Shown in pieces: positions 22,091 through 32,155 of a DNA stretch of 64,000 nt. A program made the position numbers and the translations under genes. Numbering within the stretch: position 1 is the stretch's first letter; each line of letters starts with the position of its first letter. A model generated the notes under the pieces. It had not been told where the DNA came from. It saw only the letters and a program-made list of their open reading frames with translations, and did no database searches. Origin of the DNA: Chaetoderma sp. LZ-2023a (lineage: Eukaryota > Mollusca > Caudofoveata > Chaetodermatida > Chaetodermatidae); the NCBI GenBank assembly GCA_034401795.1, contig CM067363.1, positions 25,787,688-25,851,687 of the forward strand, written 5' to 3'.

Positions 22091-22350
22091 TCTCACATTC
22101 TGTATTCTGCGTGGAAATTTTTGTAAATCAAAACATTAAATTGCTCTCGCCCAATACCTTATAAAATACATATACTCTCGCAGTCGTTGTATATTTTCGT
22201 ATCACATTTGTCACACGAGTTTCACAACGTCTCATTCGGAGCTCGCTAAATCTTGTTCGAAATAAAATCTCATTAAACTCGTGTGATAAGTTTGATAGAA
22301 AATTACAACCCTTGTGAGATCCTCTACATATGAATACAATTAAAGTATAC

Positions 22351-22701
22351 CTGTATCAACTGATCCGACACTAAATGCAAACAGACATCCATTACAGCCA
22401 TGCCAGCTGTTACTTTAATCCACGGCATGAAGATGAAGAATCCACCCATAGTGAATGTAGCTACGAACATTAATATATCCTGATTGAATTTTTCAATTAG
22501 TATTCCACAGCTAAATCATCCAACAAGATAGCCGATAGAAGAACTAGTGAAGAAGACAGCACCTTGCTCAATGTTTACCTGTACGATGGAGAGGAGATCT
22601 AGCAATGCCGGGCCAATTACTGAAAATGTAAGACCCTGGAAAACAAAAATAACAAAGGCCCTTGTATTAATATCCGACGGTTTCCTTATATGTCGAGCCA
22701 A
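22351..22701 (-). pseudogene. NaGLT1/MFSD4B-like MFS transporter pseudogene 1, exon 1 (N-terminal part)
   Basis: Starts MARHIRKPSDINTRAFVIFV, then FQGLTFSVIGPALLDL (helix 1) and FFTSSSIGYLVG (helix 2), an in-frame TGA where the family has a small residue, then IEKFNQDILMF and GGFFIFMPWIKVTAGMAVMD (helices 3-4). It ends in a donor (ACAG, then GTATAC) at 22350/22351. The phase fits exon 2 exactly: the split codon G/CT gives Ala. A single missing base near 22372 is needed to read VCLAFSVGSVDT before the donor. The intron is about 2.3 kb and holds repeats. Confidence 0.82.
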
Positions 22702-22724
22702 AACTATATTGATTTTCCATTAGA

Positions 22725-22902
22725 CCCAATGCGCATGTCTCGAATTCCTGATGCATTGGGCGTTTCCATTTCAGCTATGCTCGCACATCTTTAGGTAAGC
22801 TCCACCCACGACTCGCTCGCGATCTTGAACTCCCCGACGATCAATTTCCAGAGAACTATACAGGTAAGCTGTTGAATATGTTAAAACTAGTTTAAAGGAC
22901 AA
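22725..22902 (+). mobile_element. Family A MITE, copy 5, left part (interrupted)
   Basis: CCATTTCAGCTATGCTC, then GGTAAGCTCCACCCACGACT and AGAGAACTATACAGGTAAGC, up to AAAACTAGTTTA inside the left arm of the central palindrome, where another element begins. A small outer palindrome CCAATGCG..CGCATTGG-like precedes it. Confidence 0.85.
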
Positions 22903-24523
22903 TTCCGGGATTGGTAAAAGTGTATTTTATTTGAAAGACTATTATATGACTAACATATTGGATCCTAAATAAAAACAATAGACAAATAATATGAGTAATT
23001 ATACCATCGTTAACATGGGATTATCTTATCCCCCGGGCGGCGCCATTTTCTTGCAACGAGAGCGAGATTTCACGAGATCCTGACGTCATACCCGCACCAA
23101 CGCTATCTTTGCCGAGCACGACGGCTGTACAGTAACTATGCATATGCATGGAAGCCTAACATGTGCTAATTTGTAATCGTTAGAACATTGTCCAGTTAAG
23201 CTAGTTATTTTTTCAAGTAATTCTAGTATCCGAAGTCGGTGGGGAATCGTTAACCCATAGACCGATGAAGCATAGATTCCATTTTCTCTATCCTATCAGA
23301 ATGTGTTCATTTTGGTAACCATGCCACTGTAAGTCATTACTGTGCACGACAGCAACACGTTTCAGAAACCTTTTTTTCAAAATATACCCCGGAACTATCT
23401 CTGTAAGTAGGCTATTATGCATTTTACACCATGCGATAAGGGCTAAATGAAGTGGTACACTTCACATGTGCGTATTGTCAAATTACTCAGCCGACTTAAG
23501 ATACCGTCGTAGAGCGTGTCGCAGGCCGTGTAAATGTATATTCCAAGAAAACTTATGATAATATTGCCGGAACCACAGAACCGATTGTAATAATTCTGAC
23601 ACCTACCTGTAGCTGCAAATTCGAAGATATATCCAATGCTAGGGATGTTTGAATCGGCCTAGTGGTTGAAAAGATACACTCTGCGGGGAAAAGTAAGCCA
23701 GCAAACTTTCAAACACAAATTTCAGAATGCGCTCTATCCATCATCCCATATCAGAATGAGTATTACAGCTACAATGACAGAATTTGCTGTGCTGAAGCGT
23801 TATAATGTTATCACGTAACGGGAAAAATTTCATCAATATATCTTACTTATTGATATTACTACAACTTGCCGGGAAATATTGATCGGCGATGAAAATTCCC
23901 AGATTTTATGTCGAAATGTTAATTCATTTGGTGATATCTCTGGCAATATTCACGTGAGCAAAATTATAATTGGTCAGGCAAATAGCCATTTCTTTCAGCT
24001 TTAAGCACACTCCAATTTACTGACAATACGCAAAGATAATGTCTGCGAGACAAAAGCCATCTCATGCTGAATTTTACCCAAAAAGGATAACATATTTTCA
24101 GATCGTATTTTAGATGAATAATTTGTTTATATATTCCAGTCTTTTGGACCTCTTGTCCGATATTAACATCCATTATATCATTTTAATCCCGAGGTCGGCA
24201 CCTATTTAGAGATTCAAGAATCATTGGAATCGCTTCCGCGGTTCGTTTGCTATTATCATTTACGCATACTTCCTTAAAATATATACCCGCAGCTATTGGC
24301 CTCTCTCCCCCAGTCAGCAATAGAGGTGGCGCGGGCCTGGCGTAGCTAGACGTGATAAAATGGCAGCGCCCTGATGTTTGAAAAAATTGTCAATTTTACC
24401 GACTTTATCTAGCGATATTTGGAGGCGCTATTTCTACCAGGTTATTATTCTGGCGCAATTTCATTAAACATGTAATAATATTTCAAATAAACCACACTTT
24501 TTATCATCCCGGAATTGTCCTTT
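22903..24523. mobile_element. Non-autonomous TIR DNA transposon, about 1.6 kb, nested in family A
   Basis: The left end AGGACAATTCCGGGAT and right end ATCCCGGAATTGTCCT are perfect 16-bp inverted repeats. TTAA (or TTTAA) is present on both flanks. Subterminal segments are also inverted (GCGGCGCCATTTT near 23040 and AAAATGGCAGCGCC near 24358). No open frame longer than about 70 codons exists, so transposase must be supplied elsewhere. The TTAA target would fit a piggyBac-like mobiliser, although the ends do not begin with the usual CCC; a TA target cannot be excluded. Confidence 0.85.
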
Positions 24524-24845
24524 AACGGGGTGATGTTGCTGCCTACAGCACGTTTACGCTATGCCCCGCCAATCACTAGCTAGCTCCACCCACACTTCGC
24601 CTTGTTGGGATTGATCGATCCCCGAATGCCTATGGCAGCAACAGGGCCGAGTCAAAATAGTTTCAAAATATTCAACAGCATGTTTATTACGTAGCAGTGG
24701 CATGCAAATCGTACAACATGTCTGACTATTAAGAGTTAAAGACGGGCCATATCGAATCATTTATGACGCAATGAGTATGATGCCATCTTACACGTCGATT
24801 AGCTGATTATGATGTCATATGACGTCAGATTGATAGATGGATACT
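24524..24845 (+). mobile_element. Family A MITE, copy 5, right part, with rearranged centre
   Basis: Resumes with GGGGTGATGTTGCTGCCTA, which continues the palindrome cut at 22902. A short left-end piece (TTTACGCTATGCCCCGCCAA to GATCGATCCCCGAA) is inserted at the hairpin tip before TGCCTATGGCAGCAACAGGG. The CRE arm ends TATGATGTCATATGACGTCA near 24823. Confidence 0.82.
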
Positions 24846-25450
24846 CAGGTCACAATACTTCGTTGCATATCAAAATCTGCAAACACGTTATGATACAGTT
24901 GGTGCAATATATGCGCCACATTGACAGACACATTTGTCCTAATGCCCTAATATCCACCAGTTTCTGGCTCAAGTATATATCTAAGGAAACGTGTAGGAAT
25001 GGACAAAGTATCAGGTCAAGCCAAAATGGTTGTTCTTTCGTTCGCTCGCCGAACTCTAGGCTGAATGGCGTTGTTATTAGACGGATACGCTTTGATCTAA
25101 TTTAATCGTATACGCATGTGCTAAGAAACTACTTCCCGTGAAACAAAGACAATGTTGGATGGGGATCAGATCAATCAATCAATTATATGACGTCATAATG
25201 ATTGCGTCACGTGTTAGCTAATATCACAGTTATAATTACTTGTAGTTCAGTAATAAAAATCGAGGTGTCCGTCATGAGCGTATACAGATTGTATGTCTTG
25301 GCTGAATTTCCAAGTTAATATTCATTCAGTTTGATATGTTGCAACTAAGTGGACTGATTGATAACTGGTGGAGCCAAAGGCAGCAACAACACCCAGCAAA
25401 TTATCCAACAGCTTACCTACATAATAACCTTGAATTTGGGAGTCTGGGAA
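24846..25450. other. Mostly unassigned, with a weak family A piece
   Basis: GGCAGCAACAACACCCAGCA followed by CCAACAGCTTACC at 25379-25420 is a small family A fragment. The rest, including the plus frame 24809-25105, shows no motif. Confidence 0.45.
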
Positions 25451-25459
25451 GTCAGGGTT

Positions 25460-25625
25460 CAAAATACGTATTGAAATCATCATATGTTAGGATTCATTCG
25501 TTTCATTACATCTAGGCACACCATTTACGCTTCTAAAAGTATACGATTTTTTCAATTTTTGTTTTCAAGCATTTGGTGTGAATCTGCCCCTTTAATAGAG
25601 TTGAACACCATGATTCATATAGTTT
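25460..25625. mobile_element. Family E MITE, half copy
   Basis: TTGAAATCATCATATGTTAG, then GCTTCTAAAAGTATACGATT, and the end GGTGTGAATCTGCCCCTTTA match the right half of family E (compare 12060-12178). Confidence 0.75.
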
Positions 25626-25684
25626 AATCCGGGAGCACTATCGTGTTGTCCCTAATTCAAATTCACAACAAAAACCGGTATATT

Positions 25685-25795
25685 AATTTATATGTATTGA
25701 AATAGGAATACACGATTTAAGCATCTACGAGTATATAATATTAACAGTTTTATCTTCAGGTATTCTGCTGTGAATATGCATTTTTAACCCTGTGA
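25685..25795. mobile_element. Family E MITE, second half copy
   Basis: ATTTAAGCATCTACGAGTAT, then TTCAGGTATTCTGCTGTGAA and TATGCATTTTTAA. It lies about 60 bases after the first half copy and in the same orientation. Confidence 0.7.
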
Positions 25796-25844
25796 ACCCT
25801 AAGGAGCCAGCACCTCACTTTCAAAATTATGTAGGTAGGCTGTT

Positions 25845-25940
25845 GAACAGTTTGAATCTAATTTTACAGGAACCCATGGCAGCAACAGGTTCCTGTCAAA
25901 CTAGTTTCAACATAGTCAACAGCATAATTAATAAATTGTA
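25845..25940. repeat. Palindromic core, family A-related subfamily with GGAACC tip
   Basis: GCTGTTGAACAGTTTGAATC, then TTTTACAGGAACC, CATGGCAGCAACAGGTTCCT, GTCAAACTAGTTTCAACATA. The inner inverted pair is CAGGAACC/GGTTCCTG rather than CTGGGCGC/GCGCCCAG, so it represents a different tip variant. Confidence 0.65.
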
Positions 25941-26229
25941 GATAATATTTGGTATTTTGACTTTTCGACTTCGAAGGGTTAACATGTTAAACCCACACAC
26001 AAACATCTACTAACAAAGCACGTGAAAGACAGGCCGAGAAACAACGTGTTCACTCGCTTTCTCCGTATCAAGCCTCGTTTGTCTCCACTCACACCTGCTT
26101 CCCGTGATGTTGCAGTGGTGTCCACATCTTTCAGCCAGATCTCCTCAATTTCCACTCCTGAGGAGAAAAATAGGATACATAGCAAATTGTGTTTTTGAGG
26201 ATGTTGAGCTATTAGTGTAGGCTTGCGCA

Positions 26230-26690
26230 ATTATGTGATTAAATCGAAAATCGCGATTATTTTTTAAATCGTGAATTTATATGATCAAAAATTAAATACT
26301 CGAATAATCGTGAATAATTCTACAGCATAAGATATTTCAAAACCTACCTTTTAATTATTCTTTAATGCGATCGGTCACGGAAATTTACATTTTGCTCAGC
26401 GAATGCATGCCCATTTTCACGCCAAGCGAAGACTATTTTTGAAAATGTATCACTGGAATGACTGGCTTGAGAATCGAGCCAGGCATTCCAGTGACACATT
26501 AAAAAAAATAGACTTCTCTTGGCTTGCAAATCGACCTTTCTCAACATCATTGCAGCATTCATCATTGAAATGCGTTTTTTCCTGTTTTAACTGGGTAATG
26601 TGTACTCAAGCTGATTAATCGAGTAATCGCGATTATTATTAAATAATCGATCGCCATTACTGAAAGCAATAATCGCGCAAGCCTACTATA
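26230..26690. mobile_element. Larger inverted-repeat element enclosing family B copy 2
   Basis: GGCTTGCGCAATTATGTGAT, then AAATCGCGATTATT, at 26220-26262 is mirrored by AATCGCGATTATTATTAAAT.. and AATAATCGCGCAAGCC at 26625-26685. The terminal GGCTTGCGC/GCGCAAGCC is a clean inverted pair. Thus the family B hairpin sits near the centre of a longer foldback of roughly 460 bp. Confidence 0.7.
26410..26540. mobile_element. Family B MITE, copy 2
   Basis: Strong hairpin: AAGCGAAGACTATTTTTGAA, CACTGGAATGACTGGCTTGA, then GCCAGGCATTCCAGTG and AGACTTCTCTTGGCTTGC. The loop is about 6 bases. An AT-rich block with mirrored AATCGCGATTATT motifs surrounds it (26245-26300 and 26620-26680). Confidence 0.85.
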
Positions 26691-26765
26691 TTGGTTACAT
26701 AACCGCGGACGAATTCGTTTATTAAACCATGTCGGTCAAGCCAGCTAAACCGGCCTCTGCAGTGG

Positions 26766-26878
26766 TCAAGAGAAATCTTCATTTGCAAGCCAAGTGAAGA
26801 GTGCATGTGAGAAATTACTACTGGAGTAATTGGCCGCGAAAGTAGTTCTCTTGGCCTGGGAATTGACCCTAAATACTT
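26766..26878. mobile_element. Family B MITE, copy 3 (deleted)
   Basis: CTTCATTTGCAAGCCAAGTG and the inverse end TTCTCTTGGCCTGGGAATTG survive. Much of the right inner arm is missing after GGAGTAATTGGCCGCGAAAG. Confidence 0.7.
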
Positions 26879-26889
26879 GCAAATTTCCA

Positions 26890-27410
26890 TTGATCTTAAC
26901 CATTAATTAACCCTATGCGCAGCCAGAAACGGCGTCTGAGATAGGCTTGATATATTTCTATTTGTAGGACAACAGCAAGTTGTGTTTACAAATTCCAGGC
27001 GAAAACTGTATAAATGGTGTTTATCAGCCTACAAATGGGCATGTAAAGATGGATAATTATTTTGTAATTTTCTTGCGACGCCGCGCTCATTAACTGGCGA
27101 ATTTATTCGATCATGTTTGCGCATTCGTATTATGGTCTAACTAAAAGAGTTTGAAGGATAACTAACCCCATCTCTTGATTGCTATTTGGGTGATTTAATA
27201 CGCCACTCAACATCTAAGCCGGTAATTTCAAGCTAGCTAACGTGCGCTATGTAGGTATCCAGGCCTTAGTACCTAACTGTTGGTACATTTCTACACCCTA
27301 TGATGACTGTCATGATTTACTTTTTAACCAATCAGAAAACTCCCAGAGTGTCTTCCTCGGGATATACGCTTACTCATAGAGGTGCCATCCATAGTTTGCC
27401 AATGGGGTGT
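26890..27410. other. No recognisable feature
   Basis: AT-rich sequence without open frames or repeats that I could match. Confidence 0.4.
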
Positions 27411-27414
27411 AAAA

Positions 27415-27520
27415 GCACCCATACTGGTAAGCCGTTGACTATTTTGAAACTAATTTGGCTGGAACTTCCAGTTAAATTAGTTCACAAAATATTCAACACA
27501 TTGAGTGTTACTTAATAAAT
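27415..27520. repeat. Family A central palindrome only
   Basis: TTGACTATTTTGAAACTAAT, then TTGGCTGGAA, CTTCCAGTTAAATTAGTTCA and CAAAATATTCAACA. The hairpin tip is shortened to TGGAA/TTCCA. Confidence 0.7.
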
Positions 27521-27764
27521 AATGTAATGTGTTTGCAAAGCAGATAGTGTGATGCTGATAACGGAATGTGACAGGATATGAATGATATGCTATCTATATG
27601 CCATAGTCTATCGGCGCAATACAATAGGTCAAAGGAGATTAGCATCCCTTTAAATGCGTATATATTTTCTGAGCCAGAGTAATGTTAGCGCGGGGTTTCC
27701 TTAGATGTATTGAATCAATAGAGATCCATTTCTAACTATGCCCAGCCCATTTCTGTAAAACTCC

Positions 27765-27940
27765 GGCCACAATTTTAAGAGTGTCCAAGACATACAATGG
27801 ACCTTTCTAGTTTTAGTTATGACCCGCCCATCCCTGGTTAAGCTCCGCCTACGCATCGCTCGTGTCGTGTTAGTTAGCATTGATAGCTCCCTGAGTTTCT
27901 TAACTATCAATTTCGAGAAAACTATACAAGGAACTATCTC
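27765..27940 (+). mobile_element. Family A left-half fragment
   Basis: GACCTTTCTAGTTTTAGTTA, then GACCCGCCCATCCCTGGTTA, GCATCGCTCGTGTCGTG and TCAATTTCGAGAAAACTATA. The fragment stops before the central palindrome. Confidence 0.8.
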
Positions 27941-28044
27941 GAGACTAATTTGAGGTGTTGCTGCTCTGAGAAGGTAGGTGGACCGGTCCTACAGGAAAAT
28001 CTGGAAAATGTTATTCTCTAAGAAGCCATTTCCCTAATACATTG

Positions 28045-28120
28045 ACTAAACAATGTGCATATACGCGCGTGCGTGCATGCGGTATGGCGTGCGTACGTGC
28101 GTGCGTATGTCGGCGTGGGG
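28045..28120. repeat. GTGC/GCGT alternating purine-pyrimidine tract
   Basis: Repeated GCGTGCGTGCATGC and GTGCGTACGTGCGTGC. Such tracts can adopt Z-DNA. Confidence 0.75.
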
Positions 28121-28169
28121 TGGGAGGTGTTTTGTTTCTTGTGCCTTTGTTTGCGGAGACCAGTGAGTG

Positions 28170-28310
28170 GTGCGGGGTATGGGGGGGGGGGGGTGTTGCG
28201 GGGTAGGCGGTGGTGGTGGGGGGGGGGGTGGCTGGGTGGTTTGGGGGTGGGAGGTGGGAGGTTTGTGGGGGTGGGATGGGGGTGGTGATTGGTCCCCCAC
28301 CTGCATGGAG
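28170..28310 (+). repeat. G-rich tract with multiple G runs
   Basis: Runs of 4 to 11 G separated by short T-containing spacers (for example GGGGGTGTTGCGGGGTAGG, then GGTGGTGGTGGGGGG). It satisfies a G-quadruplex pattern on the plus strand several times over. It precedes a family A tail (GGAGCTTAACTAGAAATAGG, about 28356-28375). Confidence 0.85.
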
Positions 28311-28529
28311 GTGGATGCAATCTACATGATCTCCGACACCTACCGTGGCCGCCTCTGGAGCTTAACTAGAAATAGGCGGGGCATGACTAGAAATCGGCCC
28401 CCATAGTATGGCTCACAAGTTCCAATATCTCATCAGTTGAAAATTAATCAGTAACTGTCCCTAGTACCCTCCCTTTAACCCTGTAAGTCTTACATTTTGT
28501 TCAAGAATATTTTACTCTTCTCAATGAAA

Positions 28530-28660
28530 ATGTTAATTTGCAGACCAAGATAGGATATTTTTTTTTAATTTAGCACTGGGATGACTGGCTCGGTTTTCGA
28601 GCCAGTCAATCCAGTTGTAAATCTTCGAAAGGTGTGTTCCTTTGGTCTGCAAATGGACAG
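28530..28660. mobile_element. Family B MITE, copy 4
   Basis: TTAATTTGCAGACCAAGATA, ACTGGGATGACTGGCTCGG, CGAGCCAGTCAATCCAGT and CCTTTGGTCTGCAAATGGAC. A T8 run replaces part of the left stem. Confidence 0.85.
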
Positions 28661-28884
28661 TTTTCCAAGACCACCGCAGAGGCTACTCTTTTTGGCTGAT
28701 ATGCGTGTTAAACGGTTAAGTCGTTGAAAAGACTGTAATGCCGAGACCCTTCGACATGATAAATAATGTAGAACGTTCTGGTGGAGCAGCCAGCTAACCT
28801 GAAGGCCATGCCCGAACAGAGTAGACGGTGCCTTTAATATACAGATGCGAATCAAAGGTATCTACTGTAAACAAACGCACTCGC

Positions 28885-30165
28885 AGACGCGCGCATACAC
28901 GCGCACGCGCACGTACACATGCACGCAAACACGCGTGCACGCGCACTCCCACAAGTACACAGTTGCGTACACACGCACATGCACGAGTGCACATACACAC
29001 GCAATGCCTCGCGCATTACCTGATCCATCCCAGTGATTGCTGCATGTGTCCGTCTCGCCGAGCGTATCCGTCGTCATGTTCCACTCATATATTTATACAT
29101 GAGATGTATGCATATTCATGATTGCTATATAAATACAGGTGTCAACGTCTTGCTTGTTATTTTGAAAACAATTTCGACATCGTCCTGTCACTGCTACAGA
29201 CTTTCAACTTTCAACATAAGCGGCAAGTGTCATAGTTTGCTCTTAGGCGCATTGAATAGATAATAACGCGTTCTGTTTCCCTAGGCTGTGACAGTTGTAA
29301 TAACATTTTTGCATACTTGTGTCGGTTATTATTGCTTAATTGGGTTCGCTTTCACTAAATACGGAACCCCGTAAGGGACATGTGTAAAGAATTCCGATCT
29401 AAACTATTTCGTGCACACGATATACTATTTCGTGAGCACAAATCATTATTTCGTGTCCATGGTATATTATTTCGGCCGCAAGCATTATATGGTATATCGA
29501 GTGCGTGAAATAATAGTTCGCAAACTCGAAATAATATATTTTAAAATGTGTCTTCGCACATGTTCCTTGGTGGGTGCCGTACACTAAGAGCGTTATATTG
29601 ATAGCAATTTTTTTTTATGAACCTCACCCGATAACTAAGGAGGCTACACCATGCCCTGTAAAAAGCTCACCAGTGTACACCGATAATGCCTTAAATATAC
29701 GATGTCTAATTATATATTGGAGTCTAAGGCCGTGTTCTCTCCAGCGAGGTAATCAGGAATAACGCCATACGCCGCCAGTATGGCGTTATTCCTGATTAAG
29801 TCTCTGGTGAGAACACGGCCTAAGAATCTTACAGATTTTACGCGGTTAAGTGAATCTCATAGCGTCTACACAACGAGTAACCTACTAACTAACGCGCGAG
29901 TGAATAATTATACTCAGCGTAATATGCCTACATGTATGATTTTATCAGCACGACCGACATCCCGTTAGCCTTGAACGGATTACGTCACATTCATTTGATG
30001 CCCACTTCGTGTCAACACTTGATAAGAAGTGAACACATTACGTGCACTGTTTACATATTTATCTAGTGTGGACTGTGTTGTGTTTATTTCTGCTTACAGC
30101 TATTATGAGCTGCTGGTATTACATAAGAGGTTATGCGTGAACTGGCGTGAGGCAGGGCACGTACG
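28885..30165. repeat. Long dispersed repeat D, copy 2
   Basis: Collinear with 8998-10062 (GCCTCGCGCATTACCTGATC at about 29007, ACTATTTCGTGCACACGATA at about 29403, GTGTCTTCGCACATGTTCCT at about 29547, ACTTGATAAGAA at about 30017). The start is a CACGCG-rich purine-pyrimidine tract (28868-28950). It carries a hairpin MITE insertion at 29728-29820 that copy 1 lacks. Confidence 0.82.
29728..29820. mobile_element. 93-bp foldback MITE (family I, GGCCGTGTTCTC ends) with TAA duplication
   Basis: GGCCGTGTTCTCTCCAGCGA at the left is mirrored by TCTCTGGTGAGAACACGGCC at the right; the inner arms GGAATAACGCCATAC/GTATGGCGTTATTCC are perfect around the tip GCCGCCA. TAA flanks both sides (29725-29727 and 29821-29823), as expected for a PIF/Harbinger-type TWA target. 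Copy 1 of repeat D has no such sequence at the corresponding place (about 9770). Confidence 0.92.
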
Positions 30166-30254
30166 GAGACACGTAGATCGAATGTTGCTTCTATTCCCTG
30201 TGTTCCTCATGCCAATTATGTCTGCAATTTCCAACCCGTGTTACGCAACACTGC

Positions 30255-30409
<155 letters not shown>

Positions 30410-30529
30410 AAAGTATCCCAATATCAATTAGTTATGTCACAATGACCAAACGAATTGCCTAGAATGTTCGTATTATATGTCAGACCGCTTCCTATCCGCG
30501 CTATGATGTATACAGGCTGAACAGCTGAC

Positions 30530-30552
30530 CCCCCCCCCCCCCCCCCCCCCCC
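30530..30552. repeat. Poly-C run of about 23 bases
   Basis: Pure C run after GAACAGCTGA. Confidence 0.9.
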
Positions 30553-30924
30553 TCGCCCTGTTGTATACCGCATACTGATTATTCTGTTGTAGTCGGTCAA
30601 GTACCAATATACCCTCAATAACCCAGTAGGTGCATACAATGATCTTGAACTCGGTACCTCAGTGCCGATGACGTATGATGTCAAAGTGACAATTATAAAA
30701 AATATAAATCAAAGGCAACACGTCTCCACTAATGGGCATGGCATATCCCGAATTGCGTAACCTTACTCAGCATTACAGTTAGTTTCATGGGAAATAGTTG
30801 CTAGGCAAGGACGCACCTGGCTGTCGCAATTTATTAGACACTAGATTAGCCAACTACCCTTTTTCTTAGCCAACTCTGAACTATTTTGGCCAACTGAACG
30901 CTACTTGGCAGATACAAATTACAA

Positions 30925-31020
30925 TGTATGTTGAACATTTTGAAACTAATTTGCCTGGAAGCTTTTGCTGCCTAGGGCAGCGTCCAGTCAACTTGTTTTC
31001 AAGATATTCAACAGCCGGCT
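30925..31020. repeat. Family A-related palindromic core
   Basis: TGTTGAACATTTTGAAACTA, TTGCCTGGAAGCTTTTGCTG, CCTAGGGCAGCGTCCAGTCA, ACTTGTTTTCAAGATATTCA, ACAGC. The right arm is shortened. Confidence 0.7.
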
Positions 31021-31274
31021 TGCAATCGTGCTTTTGATCTGAGATATTAGGATTTCAGGGTGTATTCGGTCACAATAAAAACACAATATATATAGGAGTT
31101 ACATTGTCACTTACATAAATAGTTATCTTACGATGTTCTTCAAAGTTAATTGCTATGTTTATCTACTTAGAAAGTGTTAATTTAATATGATTTTAATTAA
31201 TAGATACATTTTTAGCCAATCCTGCTTTCTATTAGCCATATCTCAAATTTACTAGCATTTGGCTAAGGGACCGT

Positions 31275-31490
31275 TCCAGTTTTAACTATGCCCTACCCAA
31301 CTCAAGCTAAGCTCCCCACTCCCCACGCCCCCACCCTCTACCCCACCCACCCCTCGCTAGTGTTGTGATCGATCGATTGATCGATCGCTGCACACGCTAA
31401 CTATCAAATTCCAGAAAACTATACAGGTTCGCTGTTGAATATTTTTTAATTAATTTGACTGGGTGCTGGTGCTGCTACTCTGGGTGTATT
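31275..31490 (+). mobile_element. Family A MITE, left part
   Basis: GTTCCAGTTTTAACTATGCC, an expanded C-rich segment in place of the CCACCC block, then GATCGATCGATTGATCGATC, ATTCCAGAAAACTATACAGG and TTGACTGGGTGCTGGTGCTG. It stops at the hairpin tip. Confidence 0.8.
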
Positions 31491-31589
31491 GTGTCACGAT
31501 TCAAAGTGTTAAACCTGATTAGAATGTGTGTTCAATCAGCGCAGAAACTGGCTGGGCATAGCAAGATATGGATCGCTCTATTTATCGAT

Positions 31590-31800
31590 AGAATGGGCAT
31601 TTCCAGTTTTAGCTTTGCCGAACCCCCCCCCCCCCCACCACACACACACCAGCCCCTCTCTAACTAATCTCCACCTACACCTCGCTCGTGTCGGAATCGA
31701 TTGCTACCTGAATTCCATGACTTTTCCAGAAAAGTATACAGGTTAGCTGTTAAATATTTTGAAACCAATGTGACTGGGTGATGGTGCTGCCTATAAAACT
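31590..31800 (+). mobile_element. Family A MITE, left part of an interrupted copy
   Basis: ATTTCCAGTTTTAGCTTTGC, then a C13-CACACAC expansion where the family has CCCCGCC, CTCGCTCGTGTCGGAATCGA, and AAACCAATGTGACTGGGTGA up to the palindrome tip GCTGCC. A CRE-arm piece at 32050-32155 may be its other half. Confidence 0.8.
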
Positions 31801-32049
31801 ATTAAACTAACTACTAAATACTAAATATGTGGCAAAATTGTATGGTTATAACGCGGAATAGCCACGCTCAAGAATATACGTTTAATAAGTAAGGTATGGC
31901 GCGACAGAGAGCGAATAATAATTGTAGCAATGTATCGGGGCAAAGCCAAGGTGTGTAATATGATCATGTATATATGTAGATAGCCTAATCTACGGAATTA
32001 CCTTAAGGTAATGCGAAATATTGTAGAGCAATATTCTAACAAGCTCGAG

Positions 32050-32155
32050 TCACGCATGACATAATTATCTATGACGTCATTCTACACGTCGTGTAGTAGA
32101 TTATGGCGTCATATGACGTCGTGCGATGAATGGATAAAGCGGAAAGGTCCTTTGT
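32050..32155 (+). mobile_element. Family A CRE arm fragment
   Basis: Contains TATGACGTCATTC (about 32068-32080), CGTCGTGTAGTAGATTATGG and CATATGACGTCGTG, and ends GCGGAAAGGTCC. If it belongs with 31590-31800, about 250 bases of unrelated sequence separate the halves. Confidence 0.8.

Noticed and set aside
28018..28406. Pro-rich and Gly-rich frames
   Set aside because: They arise from the G-rich/C-rich low-complexity tract.
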